Positions 1-11,369 are shown, numbered from the stretch's first letter. The stretch is 64,000 nt of DNA from Dichetophora obliterata (GCA_963920525.1 OY986438.1:81145177-81209176); one strand, 5' to 3'. Program-made: numbers and translations. Notes: generated by a model from the sequence alone, not told the origin.

Positions 1-349
1 GTGTGAACACCTCTTTAGCTTGTTTTTGTTATCTTTCGTTAGCTTTGTTTCGTTCTTGTTGACGAAAGACGCTTGATTTTATTAAGTGGAAAAAAGCGTG
101 GTATTAAAAGCGGTTCGGTGTGCAGCTGTTATTGAAATAATTTAATTATTAAAATTATTTAAGTATGCCTAAACGAAAGCTCGTAAAAAAGAGTCCGAAA
201 GAATAATAGCTTCATTGACTGAAAATAATTGTTTAAACTATGAAAATATTAGTGAATTAGACGTAAATTGCATTGCGGGAAATTTTTAAGCTATTTTTTT
301 AGTGATAGTGATGTAGAAGACAGAGGATGCTCGTATGAGGAAGGAAAGG

Positions 350-1805
350 ATTTTGAGCCACACGGATCTTCTTCAAGCTTAAGTGAAGATTTGGCAGAGT
401 GGGCAGTAATTTTTTCAATTTCCGCGTCAGCCCTTAATCAGCTCTTAAAAGTTTTACGTTGCCATGGCAATGTTTTGCGTGAGGACTCGCGGTCCATCAA
501 AAAAAAAAAAACTCCAAGGAAAGTGCCATGCATTGCAATGGGGAGTGGGAGTTATGTTTATTACGGTGTTGAAGAATGCTTAACAGATTTTTTTTAGAAA
601 AAGTACCTTTTCAGAAAAAACAATTAAATTAAATGTCAATGTAGATGTAGATGGACTACCTCTGTTTAAAAGTTCCAAGCAACAGGTGTGGCCAATATTA
701 ATAAATGTTCATAACACCTCCCCAGTGCTCGTTGCTGGTGCTTTTGTTGATGAAAGCAATCCTCGAAACGTTCATGAATTTCTATCAGATTTCGTTACTG
801 AAATGAAATATATATTAAGTAATGGCTTTAGCTATAAATCGCAAAATTTCCAAGTGCAAATAAGAGCATTTATTTGTGATGCACCAGCGCGTTCATATAT
901 GCTTGGAATTAAAGGCCATTCCGGCTTCTTCAGTAGCGTTAAATGTCACCAGCGGGGTGAAACCTATAACAATAGAGTTATTTTTAAGCCTCAAAACTCG
1001 CCTCTGCGCACTGACGAACAATTTCGAGCAAAAAGTGATACATATCATCAAAACATAAACGATGCCCTAAAAACTGAGGAGCTGCCAATAAATAATGTGA
1101 ACACATTCGAATTAGACTATATGCATGTAGTTTGCCTTGGCATTGTTAAAACTACGATGGTCGCATGGGTACAAGAAAAGGGCCAAGATTATTCTCCAAC
1201 AAGGGATAAAATAGTTATTCTCAATGAAAAACTATTGTCATTAAAAAGTTGTGTTGGAAAAGAGTTTAGCAGGAAATCTAGAGATATTACCGAACTAGAG
1301 CGATGGAAAGCCACTGAATTTCGTCAGTTTCTTTTATATACTGGCCCAGTGGTACTTCAAAATACATTGACAAAAGCACGCTATGAACATTTTATGCAGC
1401 TAAGCGTTGGAATTTGTATACTTCTTAGCCCGGAATATTGTATAACGAAAAATGCTTGCGCCATAGCACTACTTCAAAACTTTGTGGAATTATTGCCCAT
1501 TCTTAACAGCTTAATTTTTCTAAAATATAATTTAAATTTAAATAATGCAGCAGCATCTCTCCAACGAGATTCTTTTATATAGAGATACTTTAGATTCATT
1601 TAGCGCCTTTAAATTTGAGAGCTTCTTATATAACGTTAAGCAAATGTTTAAAAATGGAACCAACACAAGCACCCAAATTTATAACCGAATTGTGGAAATG
1701 AGCATTAACTATCCTAACAGAACACCACTATTCAATTCTATTTTAAAGAAGGATTCAATCGGAAATATCATTTCAATACAAGCGAATACATTTTTTATTC
1801 CATAA
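350..1805 (+). pseudogene. Tnp2-like (EnSpm/CACTA-related) transposase, N-terminal and core part
   Basis: The reading frame resembles the animal Tnp2-type DNA transposases. Seen in order: a WAVIFSISASALNQLLKVL stretch (about 400-465), the motif PCIAMGSGSYVYYGVE (about 525-565), a core with CDAPARSYMLGIKGHSGFF (about 877-930) and the downstream LDYMHVVCLGIVKT (about 1111-1150), then LDSFSAFKFESFLYNVKQ (about 1571-1625). The CDAPAR...GHxG and LDxMHxxxLG blocks are the family's hallmark core and would cut and join transposon ends in the nucleus. The gene is broken: stops lie near 598, the frame shifts between about 597 and 690, and a second shift with a probable deletion lies near 1500-1560. The initiator is uncertain; an ATG at 164 opens only a short peptide. 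I infer a dead copy. Family call is fairly firm; exact superfamily name less so. Confidence 0.75.
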
Positions 1806-2947
1806 ATTTTCCAAATAATTTTTATATGGTAGGATTGCATATTTTTAATATAAAGTCAATTAAACAAAAAATAAACAGCATTGAAATTCACTCCAACGAA
1901 GACTTAAATCTGGAAGATTTATTTTACGAGCCCTTAGCGTCAAGTTTTTTACATTTATTTTGTTCACCATCACTAACGTTAAGTGAGTAATGCCTTACAC
2001 ATAACGTTGTTCAAATTTCGAGAAAATTTTTACAACTCCACAACAATAATCTGTTGGTTTTGTAGCAATTCTTCACCATGAGCAATTTAATGGAGATTTT
2101 TCTGAATTTAAACACTATAACATATTTTTCTTCTTTTTAAGATGGCCAAGAAAATTATCCCTTAAATGACGTAACATATATTGCTCCAAAACCCCTTCGA
2201 AACATGGTCAAACAAATTTTACAAAATACTATTGAAATAAAGCAGTCACTAAAAGGTCTACTTCATTTCTTAAAAAAATAAATTTTAAGAAAATTTATTA
2301 ATTATATAATCGATTTATTTTAGATATAACTAGTAGAATTAAAAAGCTGGACGAAGCCAACAAGAAAATGCTTACTCGCCAACTAACAGAGCTGACAATG
2401 GCTCAAAAGTTGATTAAATCCAGGAAAGCAATGCCAGTTTTAAAAACTCCCTTCAAATCTGTTTATGAGTTTGAGAAGCTCGAGGTCAAAGTGAAGAAAT
2501 CACATGATCTAAGCGAGAAAATAGTAAGTATTAGACTAGGGTGCAAAAACGTTTGGTTTCCTTTTCTATAAAATAAGTTTAATCTCTCAAAATTTTTATA
2601 AGCATAATATTATTAAATTTATATCAAACATTTTTTAGGAAGAAGAAATTTTTAACCAAGAAGGGAGTGATCCTTCTAAATTTATTCGCTTTATATGGAG
2701 AAAAATTTTAAATGACGACGTGGCTACGAATTATTCCTGGAAAAGGACCCCGAACAATCTGTCGACGTTATGGCAGTAACGAATGCATTTAGAGGTAAAC
2801 AATAAGGCATAAAATAATATTTTTGTCTAGCATTACAATTTTCCAGGCGCATTTAACAGAAAATTTGTTGGCGCTGTTAAAGAATTCAACAGAACGTGCG
2901 CAAAGTGGTTTCAGACTGCAAAGGAACGTGTTTTGAAGAAAGATTAA
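1806..2947 (+). pseudogene. C-terminal exons of the Tnp2-like gene, DUF4806-like
   Basis: The transposase frame continues after a one-base slip near 1800 and then looks spliced. Intron-like gaps with GT...AG ends are 1983-2141, 2256-2323, 2524-2638 and 2795-2846. The donor at 2524 reads GTAAGT and the acceptors end in T-rich AG. Joining across the first three gaps keeps the frame (for example LSEKI then EEEIF). The last two exons give a basic helical segment and end in VKEFNRTCAKWFQTAKERV before a TAA at about 2947. This resembles the C-terminal DUF4806 found in insect proteins. A one-base slip near 2710-2760 is needed to reach the last exon. No neighbour gene shares it. The link to the upstream core is inferred from order, strand and spacing. 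Confidence 0.55.
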
Positions 2948-3060
2948 AATTAGTTTTCTTTTATTCCATTTTTATTGAATTACTTATTTTTATTTTAATG
3001 TGAAGTCATTTTTAAACAATAATTTTATAACAATAAGAAAATATGAACAAATATCGGATG

Positions 3061-3410
3061 ATTATTTATTATGAAAGAAGTTAGGAGCGTTTTGGGAATC
3101 CGTACGGACTCCTTTTCGGACCAATATCGGAGAGCAAAAGCAATCCGAAAACACGCAATCTGGGTCATATTTGGACGCATTAAGGAGTCCTTTTACAAAA
3201 TTTATAAGTGAATGTAGGAGTTCGCACGGAGTCCTTGCGGGTTACCTAAGTGAGCATTCTGGGACGCCGAAATCACTCCTTCAAGGAGTCCTATGGGCAC
3301 ACTTTTTTCATATATATTGAGAATGCCTTTTTCTCCAGCGGATCTCCTCCTTTGGGACTCTTTTTGGAGCATCCCTAGGAAGGTCAGCGCACCGCAAGGG
3401 GAGTCCTAAC
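3061..3410. repeat. Cluster of GGAGTCC / GGACTCC motifs
   Basis: The 7-mer GGAGTCC occurs at 3184-3190, 3228-3234, 3285-3291 and 3400-3406, and its inverse GGACTCC at 3106-3112. Several copies sit in AAGGAGTCCT context. The stretch is richer in G+C than its surroundings. Its position just downstream of the transposase gene suggests subterminal transposase-binding repeats, as CACTA elements carry. That role is inference. Confidence 0.5.
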
Positions 3411-3670
3411 AGTGCACCTTGTGGACTCTTCTGGTAAGCTGGGATGTAGTACTCCTATATTATCTGTCGGACAGCCATTGACACCAAGTTTTTTTAAAGT
3501 ATTTCGAATATTTCCATTAGGAACCGGCTCTATCAGAGGGGTGAACAGGAGAGCCTCGAGCCCCGGGCCAGGCATCCAAATTTGGCCCTAAACTCAGAAC
3601 ATCGTGTAAGAAAAAAAAAGTATAGCAGTGAGGGGACTGACGACCGAAGCGAAAACCTATATATAAAATA

Positions 3671-3833
3671 TTAGTATTCCCTGGAAGACTTTGTCCTGCC
3701 ACGGACCGTTTTACTGCTTTATAAAAATTTTTATGCTAATCGGAAAAACTTTTTATATTTTCACTCCCTCAGACTTTGATTATATCTTTCAAAATCTTTT
3801 TTATTCAGATAGCATTTTTATTTTATAATTACA
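3671..3833 (-). mobile_element. Helitron 3' end fragment
   Basis: Read on the minus strand, the fragment ends with a hairpin (CAGGACAAAGTCTTCC region, about 3680-3700), a short spacer and CTAA followed by T. This is the Helitron 3' terminus pattern: hairpin, about 10 nt, then CTRR next to T. It matches the better preserved ends at 21645 and 43619. The right side is cut by the LTR element starting at 3834. No coding capacity is seen. Confidence 0.65.
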
Positions 3834-4084
3834 AGTGGCGTTCTTACCACTCTACCTTATTACTGTTCCCTTTTTCTATTAGGCAATACTCTCTGCACTA
3901 AGCTAAGCTTAGCTCAGTTGAGAATCGACCATCAATGATTACGATCTAAGCTTAATAATCAATTTATATAAAATAGTAAAAATTTGTGAACTATAAGTAC
4001 TTTTCCTCACAAAACATACAATTATGAAATATTTAATAAAATAAATTAAATAATAAATAAAAACTTAAATAGTAAAATTGTTAC
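3834..4084 (+). repeat. 5' LTR of the 297/17.6-like element
   Basis: This 251-bp LTR starts AGTGGCG and ends TTGTTAC, immediately before the primer binding site. It matches 9480-9732. AGT rather than TG at the start is usual in this Gypsy subgroup. Confidence 0.9.
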
Positions 4085-4100
4085 TGGCGCAGTCGGTAGG
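4085..4100 (+). promoter_or_regulatory. Primer binding site, tRNA-Ser type
   Basis: TGGCGCAGTCGGTAGG lies directly after the 5' LTR. TGGCGCAGTCG is complementary to the 3' end of an insect tRNA-Ser and primes minus-strand DNA synthesis in 297/17.6-group elements. Confidence 0.85.
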
Positions 4101-4692
4101 GTCAGTGAAAATGATCCTTGAAAGAACCTTATATTATATAAAAAATATAGAATTAAATAAACATTATTGCTAAGTGAACAGTTTCCAAAGATAAACCTTA
4201 AAGCAATAAATTTATTATTATAATACTAAAATTAGACAAACTTTGAATGCAGTATATTTAAAGATCTTAATTAAAAAAATTACAAAAACGTGGTTAACGG
4301 AGTATGGTGTAATAGTACATTAAATTATATAGTTACTAGGCAGCGACTTAAAGCTTTAAGCTTCATATCAACAATTTATAAAAAAACAAACACTTTTATA
4401 GTGCACAATTGATTTTTAACTAAATAGTTACTAAGCAACAACATAAAGCTTATAGACTTGTAGAAACTTTAATTACTGCTAGTTTAAACTAAATTAAAGC
4501 AAACAAAATAAACCAAATTTTATAATTGATTACTCAGTAATTAAAGTAAGACTTCAAGTTTATTGAAATATTACTTAATCTTCGCAAACTGCAAAAAAAA
4601 AATATTTTGTAAAAATAAAAAACAAAAAACTTTAAGCAAATTTGCTTCTTAACTAAACTTTAAAACAAAAACAAAATTAAAAAGTAAGTCCA
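4101..4692 (+). other. 5' leader of the 297/17.6-like element
   Basis: About 590 bp of A-rich leader separate the primer site from the gag ATG at 4693. No ORF or clear structure was recognised. Confidence 0.6.
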
Positions 4693-5811
4693 ATGACCGA
4701 TAGCGAACTTGATGGTATTTGCGAGCAATTGGTATCTCTGGATATAGTGCCGAAATCAAAAGCTTTGGGAGAAGAGCTTTCGGTAGCAACAGAAGAAGAA
4801 AAGGCGAATTCACCAGCATCAGCGGAAATAGCGGAACTCTTTATAAAGCCAACAGCTTTTGTCAAAATGTCTGAGCTGAAAGAAAGACGAGAAAGAATCG
4901 TACAAAGCATTAAACTGATCGCTCCGTTCGACGGCGATAGAAATTACTTGGCACTGTTCATTGACAGCCTTAATACATTGATGCCAGCGACTTCGACTCT
5001 AACTAACGAAGAGAAACCTTTCTATTTTCAATGTGTTATTAGTACTCTACGTGGTCCATCACTAGACTTAGTAAAAAGAGAACAACCTACGAGCTGGGAA
5101 GTATTAATTGGGCTTTTGATTGACACTTATACTATTAGTTAATAATATAAAATTTAAAGGAAATGTCAAACAGTTTTGTGAGGAAATAAATTCAGAAATA
5201 TGCAAAATTAAGGATAGTATTAGGTTAAAGAAACTAACTTTTCTTTAATAAACTTTTTAAATAACGCGTTAAATAAAATAAGCTTGAAAACTCTTAAAAG
5301 AGAACTACCTAATCACCTTACTGCTTTAATTAATGCTTATATGGCTACAGATTTTAAGTCTGCGATAAAAATTTTAAAAGAAAATGATGTTTACGATTAT
5401 GTTATAGGAAAAAGTAATAGTAGGAGTCAACAATTAGTGCAACAAACTAGAACACAACTGAACAATTATAGGAATCTAAATTTAAATCAGAATTCCGATT
5501 ATTACGGTCAGGTCGCTAATACGCAACTAAATGCATCTTATAATAATAATTTGAGTAACACCCAACTAAATCACCCTTCTAACAATAATTTTACCAATAC
5601 CCAACAAAATCAATTTCACAATAACAATTTTAGAAATACCCAGCAAAACTCAGACAGCTATCCAATAACACAGTCACAACAATTCCACACTTTAAGAGGT
5701 AACAATTCAAACCAATCAAGAATCAGACGTTTTGGAGCTCCTGTGCCTGTGAATCAAGATAATGGGAATTTTCGGCTAGAGGCCTTGGACAATAACCAAC
5801 AATCGAATTAA
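4693..5811 (+). pseudogene. Gag of the 297/17.6-like element, interrupted
   Basis: The first piece (4693-5142, 149 codons) starts MTDSELDGICEQLVSLDIV and contains the FDGDRNYLALFIDSLNTLM capsid-like segment. A TAA at 5140 stops it. Sense-like sequence continues to about 5250 with further stops. A second piece (5284-5811) has a helical start and then a long Asn/Gln-rich tail with repeated NTQxN blocks about 14 residues apart. No CCHC zinc knuckle is seen; the N-rich tail takes its place, as in several 17.6-group Gag proteins. Gag would package the RNA in virus-like particles. The stops make full-length Gag impossible without suppression. Confidence 0.8.
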
Positions 5812-5814
5812 AAA

Positions 5815-6185
5815 TTGAAAATAGACCCATTAAATTGCTGGTATATACGGGATTATCAGTGAGCCTAATAAGACCTAACGTCCTTAAAACCCCAATTTTA
5901 GAAACGAGTCCAATTAACTTAACAACAGTTGCAGGGAAAATGACGCTAAACATTATTCAGGAAGTCTACAATATTAAAGAAAACAATAAATTTACATTTT
6001 ATATTTTTGATTTTTCAAAAAAATATGACGGTTTGCTAGGTTTTGATATGCTTCAACAACTTGATGCGAAAATTAATATTGCAACTAAAAGTATTATTTT
6101 AAATGGTGTGACTTATAAATTTTTTGACGAGATTGATTTTGAAATGCATGCTTTGTTAGAAGAACTTCACTTGGTTAAGGAATGA
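5815..6185 (+). pseudogene. Aspartic protease of the 297/17.6-like element, active-site Asp lost
   Basis: The frame carries the retropepsin strand in the form VYTGLSVSLIRP (about 5839-5874), where the family has DTGA/S followed by VSLI. The catalytic Asp codon is TAT here, so Tyr replaces Asp. The flap-side motif GLLGFDMLQQLDAKIN follows at about 6031-6078. The family protein cleaves Gag-Pol. This copy cannot be active as read. It lies between Gag and RT in the normal order. Confidence 0.75.
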
Positions 6186-6198
6186 TTCACAAAAAAAA

Positions 6199-7618
6199 TT
6201 GTTAAGACTTGACCACCTTAACAAAGAAGAATTCACTAAAGTAAATAAATTGTTAAAAAAGTTTGAAAATTTGTTCTATAAAGAAGGCGATAAGTTGACA
6301 TTTACGAATAATATCAAATACCATACAAAAACGACTCATGAATATCCTATATATGTCAAATCATGCAGGTATCCCGAATTCCATAGATCAGAGGTCGATA
6401 AGCAAATAAAGGAAATGCTAGATCAGGGAATAATTTGCCATAGTACGTCGCCATATTCCGCTCCAATCTGGGTGGTTCCAAAGAAGCTAGACGCTTCAAA
6501 AATTAAAAAATGGCGAATTGTCGTAGATTATCGTAAGCTAAACGATATCAACATAAACGACAAATATCCCATCCCAATCATGGATGAAATACTTGACAAA
6601 CTTGGCAAGTGTATGTACTTCAGTACAGTTGATCTCGCAAAAGGTTTCCATCAAATAGAAATGGACCGAAATGATAAAATTAAAACCGCTTTTTCCACTC
6701 AAAGTGGACACTTTGAGTTTTTGCGCATGCCTTTTGGGCTTAAGAACGCACCGTCAACCTTCCAAAGATTGATGAACACAATCTTAGATGGTCTGATCGG
6801 AAAAGACTGTATGGTATATTTAGATGACATTATTGTCTTCAGCACCTCCCTTCAGGAGCATATCGAAGCTCTTGAAAGAGTCTTTTGCAGACTCAGCGAA
6901 GCTAACTTAAAAATACAGTTGGAAAAAAAGCGAATTTTTAAAAAAAGAAACTGAGTTTCTCGGCCATATCATTACACCAGCGGGAATTAAACCAAATCCA
7001 AATAAAATCAAAGCCATTTTAAGATATCCTTTTCCGAAGACTGAAAAAGAATTTAAACGTTTTCTGGGATAGCTGGCTTTTATAGGAAATTTATCAGGGA
7101 TTTTTCTAAAATAACGAAACCCTTAACTCAGTGTCTTAAAAAGGGCAATAATATTGAATTCTCTAGTAAAGAATATCAAAATGCGGCAGATCCAATTAAA
7201 ATATTAATAACTGGACCCTATTCTTGCCTACTCTGATTATGAAAAAAATTTTGTTTTGACCACTGATGCTTCGAATTCAGCTCTTGGCGCTGTGTTAAGC
7301 CAACAAGGCCGCCCATTATGTTTTGCAAGCAGCACCCTCAATGATCATGAGTCAAATTATTCAACTACAGAGAAGGAGCTGCTTGCTATCGTTTGGGCCA
7401 CCAAATATTTCCGGCCATATTTGTATGGAAGGAAATTTGTTGTAAACAGCGATCATGGCCCTCTTCAGTGGCTTCACAATTTAAGGGAACCAAACTCAAA
7501 ATTGCAAAGGTGGAAATGGAAACTTAATGAGTTTGATTTCAGTATTAATTATTTACCAGGCAAAGAAAACCATGTGGCAGACGCATTATATCGCATTAAG
7601 CTGAATGAATGCAATTTC
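6199..7618 (+). pseudogene. Reverse transcriptase and RNase H of the 297/17.6-like element
   Basis: RT motifs in order: VVPKKLD...[13 protein letters not shown] (about 6472-6546), [28 protein letters not shown] (about 6622), [16 protein letters not shown] (about 6721-6770) and YLDDIIVFS (about 6817-6843) with the catalytic DD. A frameshift at about 6945, in runs of A, breaks the thumb region; the right frame resumes with [14 protein letters not shown]. Further stops lie at 7069 and in 7110-7250. RNase H is clear from 7256: TTDASNSALGAVLSQ, EKELLAIVWATKYFRPYLYG, NSDHGPLQWL, and HVADAL at about 7570. The protein would copy the element's RNA to DNA. This copy is dead through frameshifts and stops. 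Confidence 0.88.
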
Positions 7619-9140
7619 GGCAATTCTTTATCTAATATTGCCACTATTCATTCTGCAACAGAAGACTCCGATAGTTATAAACGACAATTAAGATTAATAA
7701 GAAGTACTGAAAACAGGACATACACAGAAAATGTTTTTAAAAATAGTGTTACCACAATAAACCACTTAGAATTAAATGTAGAAAAGATTAAAGACATAAT
7801 AAAATCTTTTTTACTAGGAACTCCAACAACGATTTTCATGCCAAACGCAAGCGCGTCGGAAGCGAATTTCATCTGGGGGGGCAGTACAAATAGGGGGGCA
7901 GTACAAATGGTGGTGCAAAAAAAGTTCACCAAAATTTCTTCACATGAAACATGAAGAAGAGAGAAAGAAGAGGAAAATATATAATACAAAAATATTATCG
8001 TTGTAAAAAACTGATATTTTGAATAACTTTTCCTTTTAAATTGTTTATCTAGCTAAAAAAGTGGGGGGCAACTGCCCACCTTGCCCCCCCGCTTCCGACG
8101 CCAATGGCCAAACGATAGAGATTTCGTAAGTTTTCAAGATATTTTCAAAACCTATGTTCGCAATGGACGTCATAAGATACTTCGGGCAAACAAAGAACTC
8201 GAAAATATTCATGATTATCCTGACTTCAAGACAAAAAACCTTGAAATCCATTTAGAAGGTATTCACCAAGGAATTGAAAAAATTGCTACTCATTTTAAAA
8301 AAAAAGATATTACTACCCTAATTACTTGAAAGAAATCACTAAAATAATCAACGCGTGTGACTTATGTAATCGATGTAAATATGACCACATGTCACACAAA
8401 TTACCTTTTAAAATCACTCCCCCAGTTTATGAAACTAGAGAAAAGTTTGTCATTGATTTTTGGGAATGGGATAAGAAGCATTTCTTGACTTGCATCGACT
8501 TAAATATATTCTAAATTCGCTACAACTGAAGAAGTTCAGACTTTAAACTGGTTGTCAACAAAAAAGTCACAATTTAAAAATTTTTAATTCAATGGGACCT
8601 CCAAAACTATTGAAAATTGACCAGGACCAGGGCATTAATAACGTTAATATAAAGCAATGGTGTAACCGGCTAAACATTCAGGTAGAAGTAACCACAGGAT
8701 AAACAGGTATAGCTGATATCGAGCGATTGCATAAAACATTAAATGAAAAACTTCGCATTATAAACACTTCAGAAGACAAAGAACTAATTCACATTCAAAT
8801 CGAGCAAACTATTTATACGTATAATCACATCATAATACATTCCACTACCGGTGAAACCCCTTATAATATTTTCTATAATAGATTAACTCCAAAATTCAAC
8901 CCCCAACTAGTCAAAGAAAGGAGAATAAACAACACAAATAAAACACGTATAGAACATCCAATAGACACAACATTAATAAGCGCTGAAAATGCAAGAAAAC
9001 GACTCGACAAAATAAAAAATCCGTTTAGACAAGTAGCATTGGTTAAGGCAGAAAATGATAACGAACATTTTGTAGTTAAGTTTAAAAACAGAAAGGTGCG
9101 AAAATATAAAAGTAACTTTAAAAGAAAAAAGAAACTTTAA
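7619..9140 (+). pseudogene. Integrase of the 297/17.6-like element, split by a MITE
   Basis: The N-terminal HHCC region lies at about 8250-8400: H..GIEKIATHF, then CDLCNRCKYDH. The DDE core is partial: VIDFWEW (about 8450), LLKIDQDQGI (about 8608) and IERLHKTLNEK (about 8717-8750) with the Glu. A stop interrupts it at about 8701 and others near 8512. The last ORF (8727-9140) ends in a basic tail. A 259-bp hAT MITE at 7848-8106 splits the linker upstream of HHCC. The enzyme would insert the cDNA. This copy cannot work. No env follows. Confidence 0.8.
7848..8106. mobile_element. hAT-type MITE inside the 17.6-like element
   Basis: The inner terminal-repeat sequence GCGTCGGAAGCG is found at both ends in opposite orientation, and the ends read CA...TG. 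The 8-bp GCCAAACG lies at 7840-7847 and again at 8107-8114, a perfect target duplication of hAT length. There is no coding capacity. It contains tracts of G and C near each end that continue the inverted repeat. Confidence 0.85.
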
Positions 9141-9479
9141 AAAAAAATTAAAGAGAACAAGCAAAAGAAAAAAAATTGAAAACTCTTAATTTCTCTTTAC
9201 CAATTAATGTATGACAATTTACCTAAAGCGTTATATTTGTGTTTATAATACCAAAACTTGAAACATTTCGGATCTTTATTATATTGAATTAACCATTTTA
9301 ATGATTAAGTAATATAATTATAATTACTATTTTTGTTATTTAATCTTTGATAAGGATTTATGGTTTTCTTGTTTATGCGAAATAGTGTAATGATATAACT
9401 TATAAAACATTTTTTTCTACATCATACTTTAAGCTTTATCAAATCCAATATGAATATTGCAATATTTTAAGGTGGGTGA
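9141..9479 (+). other. 3' untranslated part and polypurine tract of the 17.6-like element
   Basis: No ORF remains between the integrase stop and the 3' LTR. The purine-rich AAGGTGGGTGA directly before the LTR at 9480 fits the polypurine tract that primes plus-strand synthesis. Confidence 0.65.
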
Positions 9480-9732
9480 AGTGGCGTTCTTACCACTCCT
9501 TACCTTATTACTTTTCCCTTTTTCTATTAGGCAATACTCTCTGCACTAAGCTAAGCTTAGCTCAGTTAAGAATCGACCATCAATGAATACGATCTAAGCT
9601 TAATAATCAACTTATATAAAATAGTAAAAATATGTGAACTATAACTACTTTTCCTCACAAAACATACAATTATAAAATGTTTAATAAAATAAATTAAATA
9701 ATAAATAAAAACTTAAATAGTAAAATTGTTAC
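9480..9732 (+). repeat. 3' LTR of the 297/17.6-like element
   Basis: This 253-bp copy matches 3834-4084 with about nine substitutions and one 2-bp indel by eye. It is followed by ACATTAAAC, consistent with the TTACA/TACA target duplication. Confidence 0.9.
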
Positions 9733-10129
9733 ATTAAACTATATGATTACATTTAAATTGAATATTGTTGATATAAAATTGAATGAAATAATATTGATAT
9801 AATATTGTTGGAGCACTATTGAATGAAAAATACTTTGAGTGAGAAACCTTTGCAATTAAATGATCCATTCACAACAGGTGACTCCTCTGAATGCGGCCAA
9901 TGTGTATGACACACTTTCTCTATTTTGTGTTTTTTTGTTTGACATTCGATGGTTGAAACACGAAATGTCACTCCTACCTATTACTTATTATACCATGGTC
10001 CCAGTCAGAGAATATGCTGGCGACATTTATAAAACTACAAATTTATGTTGGTCATAAAATTCAAACACACGCTCTTGGATATTGGGTTCCAGGCGCTCAG
10101 CAAATGCAGCAAGCATGGCAAAATTCGGC
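9733..10129. other. Unassigned AT-rich stretch
   Basis: No gene is recognised. The first 80 bases hold short repeated phrases (AATATTGTTGATATAA and ATAATATTGATATAATATTG). Short ORFs here show no family motifs. Confidence 0.5.
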
Positions 10130-10312
10130 AAGGTAGTGTTAGGGAGGAGAGCCGGTGACCGAAACTGTCAAAACGAAGTTGACATTTCATACAAAATCTG
10201 CAACCAATGAGAATGCAATATGAAAGCAATAATTGGCAAAAATTTAAAAATGAATGAGTTTGACAGTTATGGTCACTTAGAAAAAGAATACATTCAGCCC
10301 TAACACTACCTT
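10130..10312. mobile_element. Short MITE, about 183 bp
   Basis: AAGGTAGTGTTAGGG at 10130-10144 is repeated as a perfect inverse at 10298-10312. The similarity continues inward less well (GTGACC...AACTGTCAAA on both arms). No clear target duplication was found, so the superfamily is open. Confidence 0.65.
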
Positions 10313-10954
10313 ATCTAGTTATACTATGGCAGCAAGCCACCATCAATAAGTTTATCTGCTGACAAATCGTTCTTTCATAAAGAAATCATGAAGGATATTT
10401 ACTGTTTTTCTTTCAAAGTATATGTAGCTGAACTAAAATACATTTACAACAACAATTACCAAGCAAATCTACTACAACGATGAACAGAAAAGAGCAGTAT
10501 CATATCGGCTGCGTAACGTTAGAGGGGATGATGAACCGCAAAATCTCAAGTGGAGGCATCAAAAGAAAGACTTAAATAAGCGCCTTAAAATTGAAAAACA
10601 ACAAACAACTTTAGAAAATAAAAAACTTTCAAAAAAGTTGAAATAGTAATAACATCCCACTTTTATTTCAAGGAAGTGCACTTAAAATAATTGCGAATAT
10701 TATATATTGGGGAGATTCCGATTATTGGGGCGCCAAGCTCTGAAAATGCCGTTTTGAAGTACTCATTGCGAAAATAAGATTCACCGATGGAATTATCGAT
10801 ACATCGATTTGTTATCGAGTTATCGATTTGTTAAGACATTTTTCTTTTTTATAAGATCCTTTAATAAAACTGGCTATATTTTTCTTAATATATAACCGAT
10901 ATTGATGGTTATATATTGATGGTTAGGCTTTATTGATGCTATTTAGAGTTAATA

Positions 10955-11369
10955 GCTGCGTTTTATTCGTTCTGCTTTAACCAGTGAACGAATAGATCGC
11001 ATTAGTTAAAGCTTTGTAAGTTTTGCCTTAGACCGTTTGGGGCATTGTCGCCATATGATATGACCAAACGGCTGATTGCAAAACAATACCATTACTACTT
11101 CTGACCGCTTGGGGCATTGTCGACGATGATATGACTAAACAGCACAGATGTTACTTTTGCCAGCATTGGGTGACTAAGAAGGGTTGTAAACCAAACTCTT
11201 ACTTGCGAGTGCTGCCACAAACTAAACCAATAGCGACATCTATAGAGCCGTAGCGAAAAAAAAGTAGTTCAACGAGATGAACTAGCTACTGAGCAAGTTC
11301 ATCTTTTTGTTAGTGTTCTGCATGTTATTTAGAACCTATTTGGTTTAACCAGAACGAATAAAACACGCC
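10955..11369 (+). mobile_element. TA-flanked MITE, copy 1
   Basis: It starts GCTGCGTTTTATTCGTTCTG and ends with the inverse form ...CAGAACGAATAAAACACGCC. TA flanks both ends. The internal part holds an imperfect tandem pair of GACCGYTTGGGGCATTGTCG. It is nearly identical to 47254-47670. No coding capacity. The TA flanks suggest a Tc1/mariner-like mobiliser, which is inference. Confidence 0.8.

Larger units (their letters stand above)
3834..9732 (+). mobile_element. 297/17.6-like Gypsy LTR retrotransposon, defective
   Basis: Two near-identical terminal repeats beginning AGTGGCGTTCTTACCACT bound gag, protease, RT, RNase H and integrase remnants in Gypsy order. The primer site TGGCGCAGTCGGTAGG directly follows the 5' LTR and is the tRNA-Ser type used by the 297/17.6 group. 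The flanks share TTACA/TACA, giving a likely 4-5 bp target duplication. By eye the LTRs differ at about nine positions and one 2-bp indel in 250 bp, so this is an older insertion than the element at 22-29 kb. No env ORF is visible before the 3' LTR. All ORFs carry stops or frameshifts. Confidence 0.9.

Noticed and set aside
3384..3702. Overlapping minus-strand ORFs near the GGAGTCC cluster
   Set aside because: No motif; they overlap each other and the motif cluster and look like chance ORFs.
9141..9479. Env gene for the 17.6-like element
   Set aside because: Only 340 bp remain before the 3' LTR and no ORF, signal peptide or membrane segment is present.
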